Below, one piece after another: positions 1 through 12,866 of a stretch of 64,000 nucleotides of DNA. Both the position numbers and the translations under genes were made by a program. The notes below the pieces were generated by a model, which was not told where the DNA came from, made no database searches, and worked only from the letters and a program-made list of their open reading frames with translations. The first letter of the stretch is position 1. Each line of letters opens with the position of its first letter. Where the stretch lies: contig JAWQEG010000486.1 in assembly GCA_033782935.1 (NCBI GenBank), forward strand, positions 1,736,001 to 1,800,000, read 5' to 3'. This DNA is from Petrolisthes cinctipes. Its lineage: Eukaryota > Arthropoda > Malacostraca > Decapoda > Porcellanidae.

Positions 1-148
1 TTTTCAGTATGTTTTTGGCGTGTATTTTGAAAATACTCTAACACGGAGTAGGCATGTACAGATACCTTCTGGGACCTCTAAATATCGAATTTTCGGGTGT
101 TTTGGGATTGAATTTGAGATATTGATTTTTTGGCACCTAAAATGTCGA
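1..148 (+). repeat. Exemplar short satellite monomer (S)
   Basis: This is one S monomer, running from TTTTCAGTATG to AAAATGTCGA. After GAATTTGAGATAT it goes directly to TGATTTTTTGGCACC, skipping the 29-bp block present in long monomers. Two S subtypes exist: one with TACCTTCTGGGACCTC and one with TCGCTTCTGGGACCCCT followed by GACTTTTTGGCACC, for example 827-974. Confidence 0.9.
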
Positions 149-324
149 TTTTTAGCATGTTTTTAGCCTATATTTTGAAAATATTCTAGCACTGTGTAGG
201 CATGTACAGATTGCTTCTGGGACCCCAAAATATTGAATTTTCGGGTGTTTTGAGCCTGAATTTGAGATATAAACGGGTACAGAAGATACATGCACATATT
301 GACTTTGGGCATCTAAAATATCGA
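149..324 (+). repeat. Exemplar long satellite monomer L1
   Basis: This 176-bp monomer starts TTTTTAGCATG and is marked by AATATTCTAGCACTG, ATTGCTTCTGGGACCCCA and AATATTGAATTTTC. It contains the 29-bp block missing from S. Later copies are often 177 bp, ending in TGTGCACCTAAAAGATCGA. Confidence 0.9.
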
Positions 325-501
325 TTTTCAGCATGTTTTGGGCCTGAATTTTGAAAATACTCTAACACGGAGTAGGCATGTACAGATCGCTTCTGGGACC
401 CCAAAATATCGAATTTTCGGGTGTTTAGGGCCAGATATTGAGATATAAACGGGTACCGAAGATGCATGCACATATCGACTTTTAGGCACCTAAAAGATCG
501 A
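325..501 (+). repeat. Exemplar long satellite monomer L2
   Basis: This 177-bp monomer starts TTTTCAGCATGTTTTGGGCC and is marked by TACTCTAACACGGAGTAGG, ATCGCTTCTGGGACC and TTTAGGGCCAGA. With the two monomers before it, it completes a 501-bp S-L1-L2 unit (148 + 176 + 177). Confidence 0.9.
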
Positions 502-974
502 TTTTCAGTATGTTTTTGGCCTGTATTTTGAAAATACTCTAACACGGAGTAGGCATGTACAGATACCTTCTGGGACCTCTAAATATCGAATTTTCGGGTG
601 TTTTGGGACTGAATTTGAGATATCGATTTTTTGGCACCTAAAATGTCGATTTTCAGCATGTTTTTAGCCTATATTTTGAAAACATTCTAGCACTGTGTAG
701 GCATGTACAGATTGCTTCTGGGACCCCAAAATATTGAATTTTCGGGTGTTTTGAGCCTGAATTTGAGATATAAACGGGTACTGAAGATGCATGCACATAT
801 CGACTTTTGTGCACCTAAAAGATCGATTTTCAGTATGTTTTGAGCATGTATTTTGAAAATACTCTAAATCGGAGTAGGCATGTACAGATCGCTTCTGGGA
901 CCCCTAAATATCGAATTTTCGGGTGTTTTGGGACTGAATTTGAGATATCGACTTTTTGGCACCTAAAAGATCGA

Positions 975-1140
975 TTTTTAGCATGTTTTTAGCCTATATT
1001 TTGAAAATATTCTAGCACTGTACAGATTGCTTCTGGGACCCCAAAATATTGAATTTTCGGTTGTTTTGAGCCTGAATTTGAGATATAAGCGGGTACAGAA
1101 GATACATGCACATATTGACTTTGGGCACCAAAAATATCGA
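975..1140 (+). repeat. L1 variant lacking 10 bp (166 bp)
   Basis: Here CTAGCACTG joins directly to TACAGATTGC, so the ten bases of the usual GTGTAGGCAT step are missing. The same deletion recurs in many L1 copies (for example near 2010, 3680, 4500 and 11275). It shortens the 501-bp unit to 491 bp and the two-unit spacing to 992 bp. The identical breakpoint indicates one event spread by amplification. Confidence 0.88.
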
Positions 1141-4100
1141 TTTTCAGCATGTTTTGGGCCTGAATTTTGAAAATACTCTAACACGGAGTAGGCATGTACA
1201 GATCGCTTCTGGGACCCCAAAATATCGAATTTTCGGGTGTTTAGGGCCAGAATTTGAGATATAAACAGGTACAGAAGATGCATGCACATATCGACTTTTG
1301 GGCACCTAAAAGATCGATTTTCAGTATGTTTTTGGCCTGTATTTTGAAAATACTCTAATACGGAGTAGGCATGTACAGATACCTTCTGGGACCTCTAAAT
1401 ATCGAATTTTCGGGTGTTTTGGGACTGAATTTGAGATATCGATTTTTTGGCACCTAAAATGTCGATTTTTAGCATGTTTTTAGCCTATATTTTGAAAATA
1501 TTCTAGCACTGTGTAGGCATGTACAGATTGCTTCTGGGACCCCAAAATATTGAATTTTCGGGTGTTTTGAGCCTGAATTTGAGATATAAACGGGTACAGA
1601 AGATACATGCACATATTGACTTTGGGCATCTAAAATATCGATTTTCAGCATGTTTTGGGCCTGTATTTTGAAAATACTCTAACACTGAGTAGGCATGTAC
1701 AGATTGCTTCTTGGACCCCAAAATATTGAATTTTCGGGTGTTTTGAGCCTGAATTTGAGATATAAACGGGTACTGAAGATGCATGCACATATCGACTTTT
1801 GTGCACCTAAAAGATCGATTTTCAGTATGTTTTGAGCATGTATTTTGAAAATACTCTAACACGGAGTAGGCATGTACAGATCGCTTCTGGGACCCCTAAA
1901 TATCGAATTTTCGGGTGTTTTGGGACTGAATTTGAGATATCGACTTTTTGGCACCTAAAAGATCGATTTTTAGCATGTTTTTAGCCTATATTTTGAAAAT
2001 ATTCTAGAACTGTACAGATTACTTCTGGGACCCCAAAATATTGAATTTTCGGGTGTTTTGAGCCTGAATTTGAGATATAAACGGGTACAGAAGATACATG
2101 CACATATTGACTTTGGGCACCAAAAATATCGATTTTCAGCATGTTTTGGGCCTGAATTTTGAAAATACTCTAACACGGAGTAAGAATGTACAGATCGCTT
2201 CTGGGACCTCAAAATATCGAATTTTCGGGTGTTTAGGGCCAGAATTTGAGATATAAACGGGTACAGAAGATGCATGCGCATATCGACTTTTGGGCACCTA
2301 AAAGATCGATTTTCAGTATGTTTTTGGCCTGTATTTTGAAAATACTCTAACACGGAGTAGGCATCTACAGATACCTTTTGGGACCTCTAAATATCGAATT
2401 TTCGGGTGTTTTGGGACTGAATTTGAGATATCGATTTTTTGGCACCTAAAATGTCGATTTTTAGCATGTTTTTAGCCTATATTTTGAAAATATTCTAGTA
2501 CTGTGTAGGCATGTACAGATTGCTTCCGGGACCCCAAAATATTGAATTTTCGGGTGTTTTGAGCCTGAATTTGAGATATAAACGGGTACAGAAGATACAT
2601 GCACATATTGACTTTGGGCATCTAAAATATCGATTTTCAGCATGTTTTGGGCCTGTATTTTGAAAATACTCTAACACTGAGTAGGCATGTACAGATTGCT
2701 TCTGGGACCCCAAAATATTGAATTTTCAGGTGTTTTGAGCCTGAATTTGAGATATAAACCGGTACTGAAGATGCATGCACATATCGACTTTTGTGCACCT
2801 AAAAGATCGATTTTCAGTATGTTTTGAGCATGAATTTTGAAAATACTCTAACACGGAGTAGGCATGTACAGATCGCTTCTGGGACCCCAAAATATCGAAT
2901 TTTCGGGTGTTTAGGGCCAGATTTTGAGATATAAACGGGTACAGAAGATGCATGCACATATCGACTTTTAGGCACCTAAAAGATCGATTTTCAGTATGTT
3001 TTTGGCCTGTATTTTGAAAATACTCTAACACGGAGTAGGCATGTACAGATACCTTCTGGGACCTCTAAATATCGAATTTTCGGGTGTTTTGGGACTGAAT
3101 TTGAGATATCGATTTTTTGGCACCTAAAATGTCGATTTTCAGCATGTTTTTAGCCTATATTTTGAAAACATTCTAGCACTGTGTAGGCATGTACAGATTG
3201 CTTCTGGGACCCCAAAATATTGAATTTTCGGGTGTTTTGAGCCTGAATTTGAGATATAAACGGGTACTGAAGATGCATGCACATATCGACTTTTGTGCAC
3301 CTAAAAGATCGATTTTCAGTATGTTTTGAGCATGTATTTTGAAAATACTCTAACTCGGAGTAGGCATGTACAGATCGCTTCTTGGACCCCAAAATATTGA
3401 ATTTTCGGTTGTTTTGAGCCTGAATTTGAGATATAAACGGGTACTGAAGATGCATGCACATATCGACTTTTGTGCACCTAAAAGATCGATTTTCAGTATG
3501 TTTTGGGCATGTATTTTGAAAATACTCTAACACGGAGTAGGCATGTACAGATCGCTTCTGGGACCCCTAAATATCGAATTTTCGGGTGTTTTGGGACTGA
3601 ATTTGAGATATCGACTTTTTGGCACCTAAAAGATCGATTTTTAGCATGTTTTTAGCCTATATTTTGAAAATATTCTAGCACTGTACAGATTGCTTCTGGG
3701 ACCCCAAAATATTGAATTTTCGGTTGTTTTGAGCCTGAATTTGAAATATAAACGGGTACAGAAGATTCATGCACATATTGACTTTGGGCACCAAAAATAT
3801 CGATTTTCAGCATGTTTTGGGCCTGAATTTTGAAAATACTCTAACACGGAGTAGGCATGTACAGATCGCTTCTGGGACCCCAAAATATCGAATTTTCGGG
3901 TGTTTAGGGCCAGATTTTGAGATATAAACGTGTACAGAAGATGCATGCACATATCGACTTTTGGGCACCTAAAAGATCGATTTTCAGTATGTTTTTGGCC
4001 TGTATTTTGAAAATACTCTAACACGGAGTAGGCATGTACAGATACCTTCTGGGACCTCTAAATATCGAATTTTCGGGTGTTTTGGGACTGAATTTGAGAT

Positions 4101-7100
4101 ATCGATTTTTTGGCACCTAAAATGTCGATTTTCAGCATGTTTTTAGCCTATATTTTGAAAATATTCTAGCACGGTGTAGGCATGTACAGATTGCTTCTGG
4201 GACCCCAAAATATTGAATTTTCGGGTGTTTTGAGCCTGAATTTGAGATATAAACGGGTACTGAAGATGCATGCACATATTGACTTTTGTGCACCTAAAAG
4301 ATCGATTTTCAGTATGTTTTGAGCATGTATTTTGAAAATACTCTAACTCGGAGTAGGCATGTACAGATCGCTTCTGGGACCCCTAAATATCGAATTTTTC
4401 GGGTGTTTTGGGACTGAATTTGAGATATCGACTTTTTGGCACCTAAAAGATCGATTTTTAGCATGTTTTTAGCCTATATGTTGAAAATATTCTAGCACTG
4501 TACAGATTGCTTCTGGGACCCCAAAATATTGAATTTTCGGGTGTTTTGAGCCTGAATTTGAGATATAAACGGGTACAGAAGATACATGCACATATTGACT
4601 TTGGGCACCAAAAATATCGATTTTCAGCATGTTTTGGGCCTGAATTTTGAAAATACTCTAACACGGAGTAGGCATGTACAGATCGCTTCTGGGACCCCAA
4701 AATATCGAATTTTCGGGTGTTTAGGGCCAGAATTTGAGATATAAACAGGTACAGAAGATGCATACACATATCGACTTTTGGGCACCTAAAAGATCGATTT
4801 TCAGTATGTTTTTGGCCTGTATTTTGAAAATACTCTAACACGGAGTAGGCATGTACAGATACCTTCTGGGACCTCTAAATATCGAATTTTCGGGTGTTTT
4901 GGGACTGAATTTGAGATATCGATTTTTTGGCACCTAAAATGTCGATTTTTAGCATGTTTTTAGCCTATATTTTGAAAATATTCTAGCACTGTGTAGGCAT
5001 GTACAGATTGCTTCTGGGACCCCAAAATATTGAATTTTCGGGTGTTTTGAGCCTGAATTTGAGATATAAACGGGTACAGAAGATACATGCACATATTGAC
5101 TTTGGGCATCTAAAATATCGATTTTCAGCATGTTTTGGGCCTGTATTTTGAAAATACTCTAACACTGAGTAGGCATGTACAGATTGCTTCTTGGACCCCA
5201 AAATATTGAATTTTCCGGTGTTTTGAGCCTGAATTTGAGATATAAACGGGTACTGAAGATGCATGCACATATCGACTTTTGTGCACCTAAAAGATCGATT
5301 TTCAGTATGTTTTGAGCATGTATTTTGAAAATACTCTAACACGGAGTAGGCATGTACAGATCGCTTCTGGGACCCCTAAATATCGAATTTTCGGGTGTTT
5401 TGGGACTGAATTTGAGATATCGACTTTTTGGCACCTAAAAGATTGATTTTTAGCATGTTTTTAGCCTATATTTTGAAAATATTCTAGCACTGTACAGATT
5501 GCTTTTGGGACCCCAAAATATTGAATTTTCGGTTGTTTTGACCCTGAATTTGAGATATAAACGGGTACAGAAGATACTTGCACATATTGACTTTGGGCAC
5601 CAAAAATATCGATTTTCAGCATGTTTTGGGCCTTAATTTTGAAAATACTCTAACACGGAGTAGGCATGTACAGATCGCTTCTGGGACCTCAAAATATCGA
5701 ATTTTCGGGTGTTTAGGGCCAGAATTTGAGATATAAACGGGTACAGAAGATGCATGCACATATCGACTTTTGGGCACCTAAAAGATCGATTTTCAGTATG
5801 TTTTTGGCGTGTATTTTGAAAATACTCTAACACGGAATAGGCATGTACAGATACCTTCTGGGACCTCTAAATATCGAATTTTCGCGTGTTTTGGGACTGA
5901 ATTTGAGATATCGATTTTTTGGCACCTAAAATGTCGATTTTTAGCATGTTTTTAGCCTATATTTTGAAAATATTCTAGCACTGTGTAGGCATGTACAGAT
6001 TGCTTCTGGGACCCCAAAATATTGAATTTTCGGGTGTTTTGAGCCTGAATTTGAGATATAAACGGGTGCAGAAGATACATGCACATATTGACTTTGGGCA
6101 TCTAAAATATCGATTTTCAGCATGTTTTGGGCCTGTATTTTGAAAATACTCTAACACTGAGTAGGCATGTACAGATTGCTTCTGGTACCCCAAAATATTG
6201 AATTTTCAGGTGTTTTGAGCCTGAGTTTGAGATATAAACCGGTACTGAAGATACATGCACATATTGACTTTGGGCACCAAAAATATCGATTTTCAGCATG
6301 TTTTGGGCCTGAATTTTGAAAATACTCTAACACGGAGTAGGCATGTACAGATCGCTTCTGGGACCTCAAAATATCGAATTTTCGGGTGTTTAGGGCCAGA
6401 ATTTGAGATATAAACGGGTAAATAGGTGCATGCACATATCGACTTTTGGGCACCTAAAAGATCGATTTTCAGTATGTTTTTGGCGTGTATTTTGAAAATA
6501 CTCTAACACGGAGTAGGCATGTACAGATACCTTCTGGGACCTCTAAATATCGAATTTTCGGGTGTTTTGGGACTGAATTTGAGATATCGATTTTTTGGCA
6601 CCTGAAATGTCGATTTTTAGCATGTTTTTAGCCTATATTTTGAAAATATTCAAGCACTGTGTAGGCATGTACAGATTGCTTCTGGGACCCCAAAATATTG
6701 AATTTTCGGGTGTTTTGAGCCTGAATTTGAGATATAAACGGGTACGGAAGATACATGCACATATTGACTTTTGTGCACCTAAAAGATCGATTTTCAGTAT
6801 GTTTTGAGCATGTATTTTGAAAATACTCTAACACGGAGTAGGCATGTACAGATCGCTTTTGGGACCCCTAAATATCGAATTTTCGGGTGTTATGGGACTA
6901 AATTTGAGATATCGACTTTTTGGCACCTAAAAGATCGATTTTTAGCATGTTTTTAGCCTATATTTTGAAAATATTCTAGCACTGTACAAATTGCTTCTGG
7001 GACCCCATAATATTGAATTTTCGGTTGTTTTGAGCCTGAATTTGAGATATAAACGGGAACAGAAGATACATGCACATATTGACTTTGGGCACCAAAAATA

Positions 7101-10100
7101 TCGATTTTCAGCATGTTTTGGGCCTGAATTTTGAAAATACTCTAACACGGAGTAGGAATGTACAGATCGCTTCTGGGACCTCAAAATATCGAATTTTCGG
7201 GTGTTTAGGGCCATAATTTGAGATATAAACGGGTACAGAAGATGCATGCGCATATCGACTTTTTGGCACCTAAAAGATCGATTTTCAGTATGTTTTTGGC
7301 CTGTATTTTGAAAATACTCTAACACGGAGTAGGCATGTACAGATACCTTCTGGGACCTCTAAATATCGAATTTTCGGGTGTTTTGGGACTGAATTTGAGA
7401 TATCGATTTTTTGGCACCTAAAATGTCGATTTTTAGCATGTTTTTAGCCTATATTTTGAAAATATTCTAGCACTGTGTAGGCATGTACAGATTGCTTCTG
7501 GGACCCCAAAATATTGAATTTTCGGGTGTTTTGAGCCTGAATTTGAGATATAAACGGGTACAGAAGATACATGCACATATTGACTTTGGGCTTCTAAAAT
7601 ATCGATTTTCAGCATGTTTTGGGCCTGTATTTTGAAAATACTCTAACACTGAGTAGGCATGTACAGATTGCTTCTGGGACCCCAAAATATTGAATTTTCA
7701 GGTGTTTTGAGCCTGAATTTGAGATATAAACCGGTACTGAAGATGCATGCACATATCGACTTTTGTGCACCTAAAAGATCGATTTTCAGTATGTTTTGAG
7801 CATGTATTTTGAAAATACTCTAACACGGAGTAGGCATGTACAGATCGCTTCTGGGACCCCTAAATATCGAATTTTCGGGTGTTTTGGGACTGAATTTGAG
7901 ATATCGACTTTTTGGCACCTAAAAGATCGATTTTTAGCATGTTTTTAGCCTATATTTTGAAAATATTCTAGCACTGTACAGATTGCTTCTGGGACCCCAA
8001 AATATTGAATTTTCGGGTGTTTTGAGCCTGAATTTGAGATATAAACGGGTACAGAAGATACATGCACATATTGACTTTGGGCACCAAAAATATCGATTTT
8101 CAGCATGTTTTGGGCCTGAATTTTGAAAATACTCTAACACGGAGTAGGAATGTACAGATCGCTTTTGGGACCTCAAAATATCGAATTTTCGGGTGGTTAG
8201 GGCCAGAATTTGAGATATAAACGGGTACAGAAGATGCATGCGCATATCGACTTTTGGGCACCTAAAAGATCGATTTTCAGTATGTTTTTGGCCTGTATTT
8301 TGAAAATACTCTAACACGGAGTAGGCATGTACAGATACCTTCTGGGACCTCTAAATATCGAATTTTCGGGTGTTTTGGGACTGAATTTGAGATATCGATT
8401 TTTTGGCACCTAAAATGTCGATTTTTAGCATGTTTTTAGCCTATATTTTGAAAATATTCTAGAACTGTGTAGGCATGTACAGATTGCTTCTGGGACCCCA
8501 AAATATTGAATTTTCGGGTGTTTTGAGCCTGAATTTGAGATATAAACGGGTACAGAAGATACATGCACATATTGACTTTGGGCATCTAAAATATCGATTT
8601 TCAGCATGATTTGGGCCTGTATTTTGAAAATACTCTAACACTGAGTAGGCATGTACAGATTGCTTCTGGGACCCCAAAATATTGAATTTTCAGGTGTTTT
8701 GAGCCTGAATTTGAGATATAAACCGGTACTGAAGATGCATGCACATATCGACTTTTGTGCACCTAAAAGATCGATTTTCAGTATGTTTTGAGCATGTATT
8801 TTGAAAATACTCTAACACGGAGTAGGCATGTACAGATCGCTTCTGGGACCCCTAAATATCGAATTTTCGGGTGTTTTGGGACTGAATTTGAGATATCGAC
8901 TTTTTGGCACCTAAAAGATCGATTTTTAGCATGTTTTAAGCCTATATTTTGAAAATATTCTAGCACTGAGTAGGCATGTACAGATTGCTTCTGGGACCCC
9001 AAAATATTGAATTTTCGTTTGTTTTGAGCCTGAATTTGAGATATAAACGGGTACAGAAGATACATACACATATTGACTTAGGGCACCAAAAATATCGATT
9101 TTCAGCATGTTTTGGGCCTGAATTTTGAAAATACTCTAACACTGAGTAGGCATGTACAGATTGCTTCTGGGACCCCAAAATATTGAATTTCCGGGTGTTT
9201 TGAGCTTGAATTTGAGATATAAACGGGTACTGAAGATGCATGCACATATCGACTTTTGTGCACCTAAAAGATCGATTTTCAGTATGTTTTGAGCATGTAT
9301 TTTGAAAATACTCTAACACGGAGTAGGCATGTACAGATCGCTTCTGGGACCCCTAAAAATCGATTTTTCGGGTGTTTTGGGACTGAATTTGAGATATCGA
9401 CTTTTTGGCACCTAAAAGATCGATTTTTAGCATGTTTTTAGCCTATATTTTGAAAATATTCTAGCACTGTACAGATTGCTTCTGGGACCCCAAAATATTG
9501 AATTTTCGGGTGTTTTGAGCCTGAATTTGAGATATAAACGGGTACTGAAGATGCATGCACATATCGACTTTTGTGCACCTAAAAGATCGATTTTCAGTAT
9601 GTTTTGAGCATGTATTTTGAAAATACTCTAACTCGGAGTAGGCATGTGCAGATCGCTTCTGGGACCCCTAAATATCGAATTTTCGGGTGTTTTGGGACTG
9701 AATTTGAGATATCGACTTTTTGGCACCTAAAAGATCGATTTTTAGCATGTTTTTAGCCTATATTTTGAAAATATTCTAGCACTGTACAGATTGCTTCTGG
9801 GACCCCAAAATATTGAATTTTCGGGTGTTTTGAGCCTGAATTTGAGATATAAACGGGTACAGAAGATACATGCACATATTGACTTTGGGCACCAAAAATA
9901 TCGATTTTCAGCATGTTTTGGGCCTGAATTTTGAAAATACTCTAACACGGAGTAGGCATGTACAGATCGCTTCTGGGACCCCAAAATATCGAATTTTCGG
10001 GTGTTTAGGGCCAGAATTTGAGATATAAACAGGTACAGAAGATGCATGCACATATCGACTTTTGGGCACCTAAAAGATCGATTTTCAGTATGTTTTTGGC

Positions 10101-11231
10101 GTGTATTTTGAAAATACTCAAACACGGAGTAGGCATGTACAGATACCTTCTGGGACCTCTAAATATCGAATTTTAGGGTGTTTTGGGACTGAATTTGAGA
10201 TATCGATTTTTTGGCACCTAAAATGTCGATTTTTAGCATGTTTTTAGCCTATATTTTGAAAATATTCTAGCACTGTGTAGGCATGTACAGATTGCTTCTG
10301 GGACCCCAAAATATTGAATTTTCGGGTGTTTTGAGCCTGAATTTGAGATATAAACGGGTACAGAAGATACATGCACATATTGACTTTGGGCATCTAAAAT
10401 ATCGATTTTCAGCATGTTTTGGGCCTGTATTTTGAAAATACTCTAACACTGAGTAGGCATGTACAGATTGCTTCTGGGACCCCAAAATATTGAATTTTCA
10501 GGTGTTTTGAGACTGAATTTGAGATATAAACCGGTACTGAAGATACATGCACATATTGACTTTGGGCCCCAAAAATATTGATTTTCAGCATGTTTTGGGC
10601 CTGAATTTTGAAAATACTCTAACACGGAGTAGGCATGTACAGATCGCTTCTGGGACCCCAAAATATCGAATTTTCGGGTGTTTAGGGCCAGATTTTGAGA
10701 TATAAACGGGTACAGAAGATGCATGCACATATCGACTTTTGGGCACATAAAAGATCGATTTTCAGTATGTTTTTGGCCTGTATTTTGAAAATACTCTAAC
10801 ACGGAGTAGGCATGTACAGATACCTTCTGGGACCTCTAAATATCGAATTTTCGGGTGTTTTGGGACTGAATTTGAGATATCGATTTTTTGCCACCTAAAA
10901 TGTCGATTTTCAGCATGTTTTTAGCCTATATTTTGAAAATATTCTAGCACTGTGTAGGCATGTACAGATTGCTTCTGGGACCCCAAAATATTGAATTTTC
11001 GGGTGTTTTGAGACTGAATTTGAGATATAAACGGGTACTGAAGATGCATGCACATATCGACTTTTGTGCACCTAAAAGATCGATTTTTAGTATGTTTTGA
11101 GCATGTATTTTGAAAATACTCTAACTCGGAGTAGGCATGTACAGATCGCTTCTGGGACCCCTAAATATCGAATTTTCGGGTGTTTTGGGACTGAATTTGA
11201 GATATCGACTTTTTGGCACCTAAAAGATCGA

Positions 11232-12866
11232 TTTTTAGCATGTTTTTAGCCTATATTTTGAAAATATTCTAGCACTGTACAGATTGCTTCTGGGACCCCA
11301 AAATATTGAATTTTTGGGTGTTTTGAGCCAGAATTTTAGATATAAACGGGTACAGAAGATACATGCACATATTGACTTTGGGCACCAAAAATATCGATTT
11401 TCAGCATGTTTTGGGCCTGAATTTTGAAAATACTCTAACACGGAGTAGGCATGTACAGATCGCTTCAGGGACCCCAAAATATCGAATTTTCGGGTGTTTA
11501 GGGCCAGAATTTGACATATAAACAGGTACAGAAGATGCATGCACATATCGACTTTTGGGCACCTAAAAGATCGATTTTCAGTATGTTTTTGGCCTGTATT
11601 TTGAAAATACTCTAACACGGAGTAGACATGTACAGATACCTTCTGGGACCTCTAAATATCGACATTTCGGGTGTTTTGGGACTGAATTTGAGATATCGAT
11701 TTTTTGGCACCTAAAATGTCGATTTTTAGCATGTTTTTAGCCTATATTTTGAAAATATTCTAACACGGAGTAGGCATGTACAGATCGCTTCAGGGACCCC
11801 AAAATATCGAATTTTCGGGTGTTTAGGGCCAGAATTTGACATATAAACGGGTACTGAAGATGCATGCACATATCGACTTTTGTGCACCTAAAAGATCGAT
11901 TTTTAGTATGTTTTGAGCATGTATTTTGAAAATACTCTAACTCGGAGTAGGCATGTACAGATCGCTTCTGGGACCCCTAAATATCGAATTTTCGGGTGTT
12001 TTGGGACTGAATTTGAGATATCGACTTTTTGGCACCTAAAAGATCGATTTTTAGCATGTTTTTAGCCTATATTTTGAAAATATTCTAGCACTGTACAGAT
12101 TGCTTCTGGGACCCCAAAATATTGAATTTTTGGGTGTTTTGAGCCAGAATTTTAGATATAAACGGGTACAGAAGATACATGCACATATTGACTTTGGGCA
12201 CCAAAAATATCGATTTTCAGCATGTTTTGGGCCTGAATTTTGAAAATACTCTAACACGGAGTAGGCATGTACAGATCGCTTCAGGGACCCCAAAATATCG
12301 AATTTTCGGGTGTTTAGGGCCAGAATTTGACATATAAACAGGTACAGAAGATGCATGCACATATCGACTTTTGGGCACCTAAAAGATCGATTTTCAGTAT
12401 GTTTTTGGCCTGTATTTTGAAAATACTCTAACACGGAGTAGACATGTACAGATACCTTCTGGGACCTCTAAATATCGACATTTCGGGTGTTTTGGGACTG
12501 AATTTGAGATATCGATTTTTTGGCACCTAAAATGTCGATTTTTAGCATGTTTTTAGCCTATATTTTGAAAATATTCTAGCACTGTGTAGGCATGTACAGA
12601 TTGCTTCTGGGACCCCAAAATATTGAATTTTCGGGTGTTTTGAGCCTGAATTTGAGATATAAACGGGTACTGAAGATGCATGCACATATCGACTTTTGTG
12701 CACCTAAAAGATCGATTTTCAGTATGTTTTTGAGCATGTATTTTGAAAATACTCTAACACGGAGTAGGCATGTACAGATCGCTTCTGGGACCCCTAAATA
12801 TCGAATTTTCGGTTGTTTTGGGACTGAATTTTAGATATCGACTTTTTGGCACCTAAAAGATCGATT
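11232..12866 (+). repeat. 816-bp tandem duplication inside the array
   Basis: The blocks from 11232 and from 12048 share private variants found in few other places: TTGACATATA in L2, CTTCAGGGACC, and ATCGACATTTCGGG in S. Each block has the order L1 (10-bp deletion)-L2-S-long-S, and the spacing is 816 bp. The fourth monomer differs: hybrid in the first block (11723-11899), normal L1 in the second. Confidence 0.85.
11723..11899 (+). repeat. Chimeric L1/L2/L1 monomer
   Basis: The first part is L1-type (TTTTTAGCATGTTTTTAGCC to AATATTC). From 11761 to about 11848 it is L2-type (TAACACGGAG, CTTCAGGG, TTTAGGGCCAGA, TTGACATATA). It then returns to L1 type (GGGTACTGAAG, TGTGCACC). The L2 stretch carries the private variants of the L2 monomer about 325 bp upstream, which marks a short gene-conversion tract. 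Confidence 0.8.

Noticed and set aside
80..110. CENP-B-box-like TTTCGGGTGTTTTGGGA in S monomers
   Set aside because: It matches only seven of the nine essential positions (T for the central A, TGGG for CGGG), and CENP-B is not expected in all animals.
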